DNA from: Narthecium ossifragum
Lineage: Eukaryota; Streptophyta; Magnoliopsida; Dioscoreales; Nartheciaceae
Length of the DNA stretch: 64,000 nucleotides
Reading direction: 5' to 3'
Assembly (NCBI GenBank): GCA_963920575.1
Contig: OY986973.1
Span: forward strand, 18,338,062 to 18,402,061
Made by a program: the position numbers and the translations under genes. A model generated the notes under the pieces. The model saw only the letters and a list, made by a program, of their open reading frames with translations. It was not told the DNA's origin and searched no databases. Positions 55,054 to 63,296 of the stretch are shown here, piece by piece (within the stretch, counting starts at the first letter, position 1; the number at the start of each line of letters is the position of its first letter).

Positions 55054-55171
55054 TGTGGTTGCTTCTTGTTTTTGCTTTGTTACAGGAGAGTTTGGTTGTT
55101 TCCACGACCCAAAGAACAGTTAGGTTAATCAGGATTGTACCATCCTACTAATTAATTATTAGCTTAATATC

Positions 55172-55184
55172 ATGCATAAATACC
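55172..55184 (+). promoter_or_regulatory. Candidate TATA box of peptide pseudogene B
   Basis: ATGCATAAATACC lies about 50 bases before the start codon, the same as in block A but with the intervening 5' UTR uninterrupted. Confidence 0.55.
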
Positions 55185-55223
55185 TAATTAATCACCACCA
55201 CATCTCCAACCTATACAACATAT

Positions 55224-55454
55224 ATGGGAGATCACGGCCTTCTGACTCTCGTACGTCTTCTCGATCTCATTTCTCTTGCTCTTCGGTTGCTTGCTGCTCA
55301 TGCAGTACTCGTCTCAGAGGCCACTACAGTTCCAAAAGCCGAGCTCCTGTCTTTCCACCACCAAAGTTACATGTGGTTCCGCCGAGTTTCAGTGAACTAT
55401 GTAGACTATGGTGCTTTTGCTGAGTTGCCCAAAGCTGGTTGGAAGATAAGTTGA
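55224..55454 (+). pseudogene. Small secreted peptide precursor B, truncated
   Basis: The open frame of 76 aa starts MGDHGLLTLVRLLDLISLAL with a hydrophobic leader. It continues HAVLVSEATTVPKAELLSFH and VNYVDYGAFAELPKAGWKIS, then stops at a TGA where block A has an Arg codon. The preceding Cys of the shared C--NP core is Ser here. The C-terminal peptide region is therefore lost, and a LINE starts 37 bases later. Transcription of the leader is possible, but the mature peptide seen in gene C is absent. Confidence 0.75.
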
Positions 55455-55539
55455 AATCCAACTAGAGATAATCAAATAGCGAAACCCAGTGTTTTCCCCT
55501 TCCATGAACTCCCATCTATTGATGGTTCCCTCCTTGAAG

Positions 55540-57119
55540 GGCTGGTTGCAGAGGTGAGTACGGAGGAAATCAAAGATGTTGTCTTCGGTATGGGACATAA
55601 CAAAGTTCCGGGACCTGATGGGGTCCATGTTGATTTTTATGTCACCTACTGGGAGGTTGTGGGGGCTGAGTTTGTAGGAGTGATCAAGCGTTTTTTCAGC
55701 TCCGGCCATCTTCCCTCCACTTGGAACAAGACATTCATTTCATTTATTCCCAAGTGTCGCAATTCCTTGAAGGTGAAAGACTTTAGACCTATTAGCCTTT
55801 GCAATGTAGGTTATAAAGTTATCACCACAATCCTTGCTCGTCGAATGAAGGTAGCTCTGGAGGGATTGGTCGGCGTCGAGCAGTCGGCCTTCCTATGGGA
55901 ACGTTCTATTCATGATAATATCGATGTGGCGAAGGAATTCGTTCATTCAATGTGGGCTGCTCCTAAGACCCGGTCTTTGATGGTTATCAAAATTGATTTG
56001 AAGTCCGCTTATGATAAGGTTCGGTGGGGTTTCTTAAAGGCGGCCCTTCGGCGGATGAATTTTCCTTCTCGTTGGGTGGATTGCATGATGAATTGTGTAG
56101 AGGGTGCGAGCTTCTCCTTCATAATCAACGGAAAAGTCTTCGGCCAAGTGGATTCTTGTTGTGGCTTGAGGCAATGGGATCCTCTTTCTCCTTACCTTTT
56201 CCTCATTGTCCAAGAGGTCTTTTCTCGTATTCTCAAGAACCATGTTGGTGGTTTGGTTGGATTGAGACTAAGGGGCTCGGATTTCTCGATCTCATATTTA
56301 TTGTATGCGGATGATTGCCTTTTTGTGTCCTTGGCTACTTGCATGGAGGCAAGGAAACTTAAGCAAAGCTTGCTTCATTTCCATTCCTTGTCGGCCCTAG
56401 AGATGAACAAGAATAAGTCAAGCATTCGCTTCAGTCCGTGGTTGATGATGATCGTAAGTTAACCATATGCCATATTTTGGGAGTAGTGGAGGCCAATGAG
56501 ACATGGATTTACTTGGGGGTTCCATTAGGACCTAAAAGGCTAAGAGCTCTGGATTTTTCCTTCTTAATCGACAAAATGCTCTCTTGTGTTCTGTCATGGC
56601 AGGGGAAGTTTTTTTCAGATCCTAGGCGGTTGATCCTTCTCAAGTCCGTTTTGCAGGCCATTCTGGCTTATGTAATGGCTACAACGAAGCTACCAGTTGC
56701 GGTAATCAAGAGGTTGGAGAGGATATGTAGGGACTTCCTATGGAGAGGTCGTCGTTCTGGACTTAGCATTGTGGCGTGGAAAATAGTTTGCGCTTCTCAC
56801 GAATTGGGTGGCTTGGTTGTCTGGAGCCTTGGGGCGTGGCAAATTGCTCTAAAGATAAAGCATATGGAGAGCTTTCTAGATGCCAAAGGAACTATTTGGA
56901 AGAGTTTTGCGGAAGCCAAATTTAAGTTGAGAGAATTCCCACCTTCTGTGCGAGACATCAATCCTCAATCGGGTTCGAGCCATTGCCGTGCTCTTTGTGA
57001 AGCGGCGGATGAGCTGCGGAAAGGTTTGGCTTGTGCGCCGAGCCTTAACAGTAGGATTAATTTCGTTCATAACGCTTGGTGTGGCGAGGAGGCTTTGGTG
57101 AGATGGCTAGGGTTGTATG
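55540..57119 (+). pseudogene. LINE F reverse transcriptase
   Basis: The ORF at 55554-56462 (302 aa) has MGHNKVPGPDGVHVDFY, FISFIPKCRNSLKVKDFRPI, SLMVIKIDLKSAYDKVRW, GLRQWDPLSPYLFLIVQ (Trp for the usual Gly) and SYLLYADDCLFVS with an intact catalytic box. A one-base shift near 56445 moves to the ORF at 56438-57124, with YLGVPLGPKRLRALDF, PRRLILLKSVLQAILAY and RICRDFLWRGRRSGLSI. It is the most intact RT in the window, interrupted at 57119 by the LTR target duplication. Confidence 0.92.
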
Positions 57120-59494
57120 TGTGAGGACCTGCCCCTCTACCCCTGTGGCTCGTTGTAGACCGCAAAGGCAATTTGGTAAATTGCGCCTTGTTGGTTTGTT
57201 TCACACCCGCGTGTGCACACACTGGCCTTGTATGTGTTAGTGTTTGTTTAGAATGACTAGGTGGACCTGGGATCGAAAGATCCGGACTTGGGCTTGAGTT
57301 CTTGCCCAAGTTTAGCTTTCAGCACACAAAGGATCGATCCTCTATGGCTAAGGGATCGATCCTCTTCGTGCCAGAAAGCCTTGTGAATCGTCATGAAGGA
57401 TCGATCCTCCCTTGAGGAAGGATCGATCATTCATAAGTCGGTTGGTTTTCTGCTTCACGAGGACGGCCGCCGTTGGCCGTCGCTCTCTCCTGTCAGAGGG
57501 GGAAGACTTCCCCTCCCCTTCTTTCACTTTTTCCCCTCTTTTCCGGCTGTCCCCTCCCCCTTTCCCCTCCTTTCTTCCCCTCCTCTTTCTCCTTCTCCTC
57601 TCTTTCTTCTCCCTTCCTTCTCCTCTCCCGAAGCTCTGTTTTTCCCTGTTTCGGGCAGCCACCTTCCTCACCTCCGTTCTCCCTCCTCCGGCCATCTTTT
57701 TTGGCGTTCTAAGGCTCGTTGGATTTGTGACAACAAGAGGAAGATCCCTGAAGTGGTTTGGAGGCTTGTTAGTGATTAAATCGCGGGGAATCAGCCGAGG
57801 AAAGCGCAGCTAGGTAGGGTTATACCTACTGTGTTCTTTTCGGTTTTTCTTGAGATCTAGCCGATGGATCTTGTTGATCCTTGATTTATTGGGTTCCTTA
57901 TATCTTTTCGAATTACTGATTTAAGTTTCATGTTAATCAATTGAGATTTGAGTAGGTTTTATGTATGATTAGTCTCGGATTTCTGGTTTTCTGCTGTTCT
58001 TGAGAAACAGCCGGCTTGCGGCGAGTTTTTCGGCCGGCGAGTACATGATCTTGGCTTTTCATAAACATAAGAGTTGTAGCGCTATTCGTTAGCTTTCCAT
58101 TCTATCTTGTTTCGTAATTTTCTGATTTTTCTACGATTTCGCATGAATTGTTTTCTGAAGGGCTGCGTTGCAGCAATTAATGGGTAAGTTAGTTTGATTA
58201 ACGATTTTGATTAGCGTTTTTCCGTTAATCCAACCGTTGGATGATTATGAATTTTGTATATATTGATCCTGGTATATACACATACTGGTGGCTAAGTTGG
58301 ATCTTGAATCCGACGTCGTTTGGATGTCGGATCGATGGGATCAATTAGCCCTTAAGTAGAGGCTTTGAGTGTTTTGAATATAATATTATATTTCGGAATA
58401 TAATATTATATTGTGTATTGTTCATCAACGGTTTTCGGGGTTGCTTCCCGTTGCAGGAGTTCGTGGTTGACGATCGTGGTACCGTCGTAATGCCGGGACC
58501 CGCTGCGGATCGGCTGGCAGCGGTTGGTAGTACCGCTGCAGCGATCCAGTAGACTTATATGATGTTTGCCATACTGTTGCATGCCTATCTCCTGTTTGTG
58601 TATGTCATAGCATGCATCGTTGAATTGTGCATTAGTTGCATTGGTTAGGGCGTGGGTGATCCTTGGGTCGCCGTCCTTAGGCTGGAAGCTCGGACTTAGC
58701 CCTAGGACCGGGGTTGGGTAGTTTGGATCCGGTTTGAATTGTAGTGTCCAGTCGATTCGATGATAGGCTTAGATGACTGGTACACTGTTGTGTTTGATGT
58801 GTAGAGGTCGTGTCGGCCTTGAGTCAGATGCTGAGGTGTAGCCGGTGTCCCACTGTGCGGACCCTAGGGTAGAGGAGTTGCCTACCCAGCGGTGCCTTTT
58901 TCCTGCCTGCAGTGCCGTTCCCTGCAGTTGTGCTGTCGCCAATGCTGTTCCTGCTACTGAGTGCTGCTCCTGGGCCTCAGGGACACGCGGTGGGGTTATG
59001 GGACCACTGTATACACCCAGATCCTACTGAAGGGCGACACTGTTGCGTTTCCCTCTTCCTTCTGTGTGTCGTAGTGTAGATCCCTACTGAGCTTAGTGCT
59101 CACTCCTATCTGGGCTGCGTTTTGCAGGTGGAGGCGTCAGTGCTTCTTCCTTGGCCCCTACCGGGCAGTTGGTTGGCGGTGCGGCGGCGCCTGGTGGACT
59201 TGAGAGGTGGTGATCGTTTACTGCTTTTATCCTATGTTAGTTAGTCTCCTACGGGAGTAATGTTGTACTTTGAATATTCCCCTCTCCGAGGATTTGTATA
59301 TTAAATCACTTTGAGTTTTAATCTGTGGTTCGAGGCTTCATCATTATATTATCTTTTAATTGAGGGTGTTTTGGTGAATTGCTAGGGAGACCAATAGGTT
59401 AGAGGGAACCCTCGCCAGCTTTGTTTTCCGCATTTTGTAGGTTCCGGTTCGCGTCGCCCGGCCCGGTTGGGCTTTCGTGGGTCGGGGCGCGATA
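57120..59494 (+). mobile_element. Solo LTR, TGTGAGGAC family, inside LINE F
   Basis: It starts TGTGAGGACCTGCCC and ends GGGTCGGGGCGCGATA (expected ...CA). The 5-bp target duplication GTATG (57115-57119 and 59495-59499) is perfect. It is similar throughout to 42849-44706 but contains about 500 extra bases near 58660-59180. The CT-rich ORFs at 57393-57813 are compositional. Confidence 0.92.
57331..57432 (+). promoter_or_regulatory. GATCGATC cluster in the LTR inside LINE F
   Basis: Four copies of GGATCGATCC or a one-base variant occur in 100 bp, with GATCGATCCTCTTCGTGCCAG in the middle. They lie just upstream of the CT-rich block, as at 43048-43160. Confidence 0.88.
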
Positions 59495-59499
59495 GTATG

Positions 59500-60268
59500 A
59501 CACATCAAGACTAGATGGCATGGGGGTGGGCGACCTACGGAATGGCTGTGAATGGGACACTGGCCAGGTGATGAGCCCTTGTCATCCGGTCTTGGAAGAG
59601 AGAGTTCTCTATACTCGCTTCTCTAATGTTGATAGCTTCAAGTGGGCCTTCGGTGGGTCGAATTCCTTTTCAACAGCAAATGCCTATAATTTTCTTTTGG
59701 AGAGGCGTTTACAAAGCAAGGGAGGTGATTTCGAGACTTGGAATTCAGTTTGGCGGCTACCGGTGGGTCCGAGAATTAAACATTTTATTTTTTGCGGGTG
59801 TTCCATGGGAAGATTCTAGTCCAGGAGACCTTGTGGAGGTACTGTGGTGCCACCGACAGGGAATGTCCTCTTTGCGGTGCATTGTCGGAGACGATTACCC
59901 ATGCCTTGGTCGAGTGTCCTTGGGTTCACCGGCTATTTTGCATGCTTGTTGGGGAAGAGGATTTGGGCCAGCTTGGTGGGAACTTTGATGATTTGGTTCT
60001 CTTACTCTCCTCCTCTTCTAGCAGGCTGCTAGTCAAGAAACTTAAGACATTCATTGGTTACACTCAAATCTTGCGGCAATCAGGGTGGATTGTTTGGAAG
60101 GATAGGAATAAGCTCATCTTCGAAGGAAGGGGGGAGAGTGTTGAAGTGCTAGCTAAAAGGGTACGATGGCTGGTGGAGGAGTTTCGACGGAAGAACATTA
60201 AACCAGACTTGCCTCCCCAACATGGGGTTTTTTTGTACAAGCTGCTGCTACTTTTGTTCAACACGTAA
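59500..60268 (+). pseudogene. LINE F zf-RVT domain
   Basis: Segment 59520-59819 has NSVWRLPVGPRIKHFIF. After a frameshift, 59792-60268 has GATDRECPLCGALSETITHA and LVECPWVHRLF (CPLC...H...C), then WIVWKDRNKLIFEGRGESV. It continues the RT at 57119 across the LTR. Confidence 0.88.
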
Positions 60269-60660
60269 ATCTTGCGGCAATCAGGCTTGTTTGCGGGAAA
60301 GAAGGAGATCAGTTATTATGGGCTATCGGAAGGCCATTACTAGCACATGATGTTCTAGCAGCTGAGTTGATGGCGATTGAGGCGTCTTTGGCATGCGCAA
60401 GAGAGGCGGGGATTGGGCGTTTGGTGGTGGAGTCGGACTCGTAAGATGCAGTGGATATCATTAATTGTTTCAAATTATGGCGAACAACGGTGGAGTTTTT
60501 GGCGAGAAGTATCTGGTCTAAGGTCCTTTGTTTTGATTAAGTTGTGTTTTTGCACATCCCTCGACATCTTAATGCTAGGGCAGATGGTATTCCAAGATGA
60601 TGTCGTCGGTTTGGAGCACCGTTTAGGTGGACTCTAAAGAACGGCATTAGAACCTTGGAC
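60269..60660 (+). pseudogene. LINE F RNase H domain
   Basis: Across frames the stretch reads LLAHDVLAAELMAIEASLAC, REAGIGRLVVESDS, a stop, DAVDIIN, then LHIPRHLNARADGIPR. This is the RNase H-like domain ending plant L1 ORF2. At least two stops or shifts are present. Confidence 0.78.
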
Positions 60661-60793
60661 TTGTTGATGTAATAGCCTTCGGGCTGAATTAATCAAAAAA
60701 AAAATTAAGACATGAAGGATCAGTACGGGCGTGTGTTGTGTTTTTCACTGTTGTGGTGAGGTTAAAGCGTGTTTGTAGATGACAGTTGAAAAG

Positions 60794-61126
60794 TGTGAGG
60801 CCCGCTGGGTCTACCGTGGGACAAGATGCCTGCGCCTGGAGGGCGGGGCTGAGTCGGGTAGCCGGGTAAGCAATCCCACAACGCCTGGGTATGGTCGGGG
60901 TTCGATATAAGTATATAGTAAGCCCTTAATAGACACAACGCGTTTTAAAGCCGTGCTGGCAGTGAGCCGTCAGAAAAATTTCATGGTTAAACGTGCTTGA
61001 CTAGGAGTAGTCACACGATGGGTGACCTACTGGGAAGTTTTTCCAGATTTCTGCGGTGAGCCAAAAGCGGACAATATTGTGTCGGGGCCCGCGGGCCGGG
61101 GCCCAGTGGAAGGCCGAGGTGTTACA
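60794..61126 (+). mobile_element. Cassandra-like solo LTR containing 5S rRNA-related sequence
   Basis: The 333-bp segment starts TGTGAGGCCCGCTGGG and ends CCGAGGTGTTACA. The 5-bp target duplication AAAAG (60789-60793 and 61127-61131) is perfect, and the empty site is seen in block A near 45316. It has no coding capacity and its interior contains a 5S rRNA-like stretch, the defining feature of Cassandra TRIM elements. No second LTR is present. Confidence 0.82.
60984..61046 (+). ncRNA. 5S rRNA-like segment with pol III internal promoter (LTR-borne)
   Basis: GGTTAAACGTGCTTG, then GGAGTAGT, then CGATGGGTGACCTACTGGGA aligns with the 3' half of plant 5S rRNA, including the A box and the C box GGGTGACC. 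The 5' half is poorly conserved. It is a retroelement-borne 5S relative and not a genomic 5S gene. Confidence 0.78.
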
Positions 61127-61705
61127 AAAAGTGTTTGACATGTCACGTTAGTTGATAACAATGGTAAAAAAAGTTTATCCATGTAGTTTGCTAGTTCTGG
61201 TGTTAATTTAGTTTTAAGTGTGGTGAAGTCTAAAATATTAGTTTTTTATTTAAAAAATCACATACAATTCTCGTTCCGTGTTTTCATACGGCAACCTAGG
61301 TGCTAGAAGTCGTTAGGATTTTTAGCCCCTGTGTGGTATGTGTGATGAGACGTGAAAAGTACACAAGTTAACCCCTTAATTTACCTTTATTAGTCTTCGA
61401 GCAAGGTATTTCTAATAATCTTCATGGTATTTCAGGTACAAGAGCCTTCAGCAGAACTTAGATCAACTTTGGAGCGTAAACGAGCCTATTCGAGCACATT
61501 TAGGTACATGGGTCAACTTCAAAGATTAAACTGTACCTTCTCAGGAAGAACCAAATAATGTACCATATATCATTGGAAAGCTCTGGAAGTCTAGTTTCTG
61601 AAGAATTTTACGGTTCATGATTCCGAGTTTCCTAGATGAAGTTATGGCATTTTTCGTACCAATGCGCAGTGTTGAATGGCAAAAGAGATAATATGCAGAA
61701 AAGAA

Positions 61706-61882
61706 GATCGATCCTCTGTGTATAAAGGATCGATCCTTTTTGCACAATTTCCAGAGATAGAACGCAACATTCTCTAGGATCGATCTCCATCTACTAGAGG
61801 ATCGATCCTCGTCGGGGCGCAGCCAGAACTCAAGAGGAGGATCAATCCTTTACCCTATAAGGATCGATCCTTTTGTGCCAGC
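61706..61882 (+). promoter_or_regulatory. GATCGATC cluster in the Athila/Tat-like U3
   Basis: Six GGATCGATCC or one- or two-base variants occur in 175 bp, ending GGATCGATCCTTTTGTGCCAG about 50 bp before the TATA box. The related LTR at 21078 lacks them. Confidence 0.88.
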
Positions 61883-61930
61883 CAAGCAAAATCAATGGTC
61901 CATATCTAATCCGAGTGGGGGATGCTTGGA

Positions 61931-61946
61931 GGCTATAAATAGACCC
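61931..61946 (+). promoter_or_regulatory. TATA box of the Athila/Tat-like LTR
   Basis: GGCTATAAATAGACCC is a strong plant TATA box. It lies downstream of the GATCGATC cluster and upstream of a GA-rich leader. Confidence 0.7.
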
Positions 61947-63009
61947 CTTTTGGGGGATTTTGGGAATTCTTTTGGGGGCAAGAAGAGGCTAAGGAAAGGG
62001 GCAAACCTCTTGGGCAAGGAAGGGAGCTCTCATCCAAGAGGGAGGAGATTGATGAAGAAGAGGAGGATCCATCTCTTCTCCATGGCTTCTCCATCGAAGA
62101 TGAGTAGCTAATCTATTCACCTAGTGGAATACCATGATGTTTTAGATTTTTATTTGTAGTTTTCTTTGGATTTGGATGTTGTAATCCTTATGAGACAAGT
62201 TGTATGGATTTATTCTTCATTTCTATATCTTTGTAGTGGGATTCTAATATTGGATGGATGGATTCTTTGGTTTGCATAAGCTAGAACCTTGTGCCCAATA
62301 GGTGTTTGTTGATATTCCCCAATGAGTAGATTGTGCTAGAACCATGACCACTTGTGTTGAAGGGAGTCTTGGCTCTAGGTTAGGGACTTGGTTGTGCTAG
62401 AACCACTCCAATCCACATCTAACCTAGCATCTATCCTATCTTTTATAGTGTTTTGGACTCGAGATGCTAGAACCACCTCGATCCATTACCATATTCCATA
62501 CAACCCAATTTTTTGAGACGAAATGATCCTAACCCGACCTCTCGTTAGCGATGATCGTAGCTAATCCCTCGATCGCCGACTTTCTAGCATACACCTAGTG
62601 CGACGGATAGTCCTTAACCGGTTATTCGTTAGCGACGACCTTTGTTAGCCAAAAGGTAGTCGATATTGTAGTGTCTCGATAGGATTGCACATCTTGATCC
62701 ATTAGAAAGCTATGATTGAGCCTAATCCGGATTGGGATTCCCTAGGACCTCTCTCTATCCATTGAATCATTTACATGCTTTCTTAGTTTTCTTATCATAA
62801 AACCCAAAAGCTATTTCTTTTATTATCCTTGTAGGGACACTTAGATTGAGCTTGGTGGTTTAATTGTTTCCATACGCATTCCCTGTGGATTCGACTTGGA
62901 CTCACCGCTAGCTACCCCCAAAGGTAGTTAGTTAGGAGTTTGACTATAAATTTGTAATTTTGATCGGGCGCGTTAAGCCGCGACACTTCTCACGTCCCGC
63001 AAAAAATTT

Positions 63010-63027
63010 TGGCGCCATTGCCGGGGA
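63010..63027 (+). other. Primer-binding site complementary to tRNA-Asp
   Basis: TGGCGCCATTGCCGGGGA lies eight bases after the LTR end. It differs by one base from the TGGCGCCGTTGCCGGGGA site typical of Athila/Tat elements. Confidence 0.85.
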
Positions 63028-63296
63028 ATTGCTTTAGGAAATGATTGAAGTGCTTTGCTTAATCTAGTGTTTCTTGTAAATATCTTCAATTTTAAATTTT
63101 GCTACATATCTCTAAAAAAAAAATAAAAAAAAATAGATAGTTGTACTTACAATTGCTATATCTTTGTGTTGATAGGAGACGCCTTCGGCAAGACTTCGAC
63201 GATCAAGATCGGATACTGACGTCTCGTGCTTGGACCGGCCCATTGTAAAGTATTTCTATCTTTTGGCTTGGTCCTTGTTTATATGATAGTACGTAC

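Larger units (their letters stand above)
45758..55105 (-). mobile_element. L1-type LINE E, nearly full length, minus strand
   Basis: The minus strand reads ORF1 (55053-53175), ORF2 endonuclease (53181-51961), RT, zf-RVT and RNase H (48730-45872), then a 3' end with an A run (T run at 45759-45770 on the given strand). A 3.2-kb solo LTR (48740-51955) interrupts ORF2 between endonuclease and RT. Excluding it, the element is about 6.1 kb, near the usual full length. Several stops and frameshifts make it inactive. Confidence 0.9.
55491..60704 (+). mobile_element. L1-type LINE F, 5'-truncated, with nested solo LTR
   Basis: It begins inside ORF2 just before RT and ends with TAATAGCCTTCGGGCTGAAT and an A run (60695-60704). 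The flanks join block-A-like sequence on both sides, with about 70 target bases deleted and no clear target duplication. A solo LTR occupies 57120-59494 with a perfect TSD. RT keeps a YADD box, but several frameshifts are present. Confidence 0.92.
55107..61325 (+). repeat. Duplicated block B
   Basis: The second copy of block A starts CCCAAAGAACAGTTAGG at 55106 directly beside the LINE E 5' end. Block-A-like pieces are 55107-55490, 60705-60793 and 61132-61325. The gaps between them are inserted elements. About 70 bases present in block A (about 45169-45227) are missing where the LINE begins. Confidence 0.9.
61343..63001 (+). repeat. 5' LTR of the Athila/Tat-like element
   Basis: It starts TGATGAGACGTGAAAAGT and ends GACACTTCTCACGTCCCGCA, forming an extended imperfect inverted repeat of the termini. 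CCCTGTGGATTCGACTTGGA near the end is shared with 21078-22719. A TATA box (GGCTATAAATAGACCC, 61931-61946) separates U3 from the rest. The U3 holds six GATCGATC-type words. Confidence 0.88.

Noticed and set aside
60984..61046. Genomic 5S rRNA gene
   Set aside because: Only the 3' half matches, it is diverged, and it lies within an LTR with a target duplication. It is an LTR-borne 5S relative.
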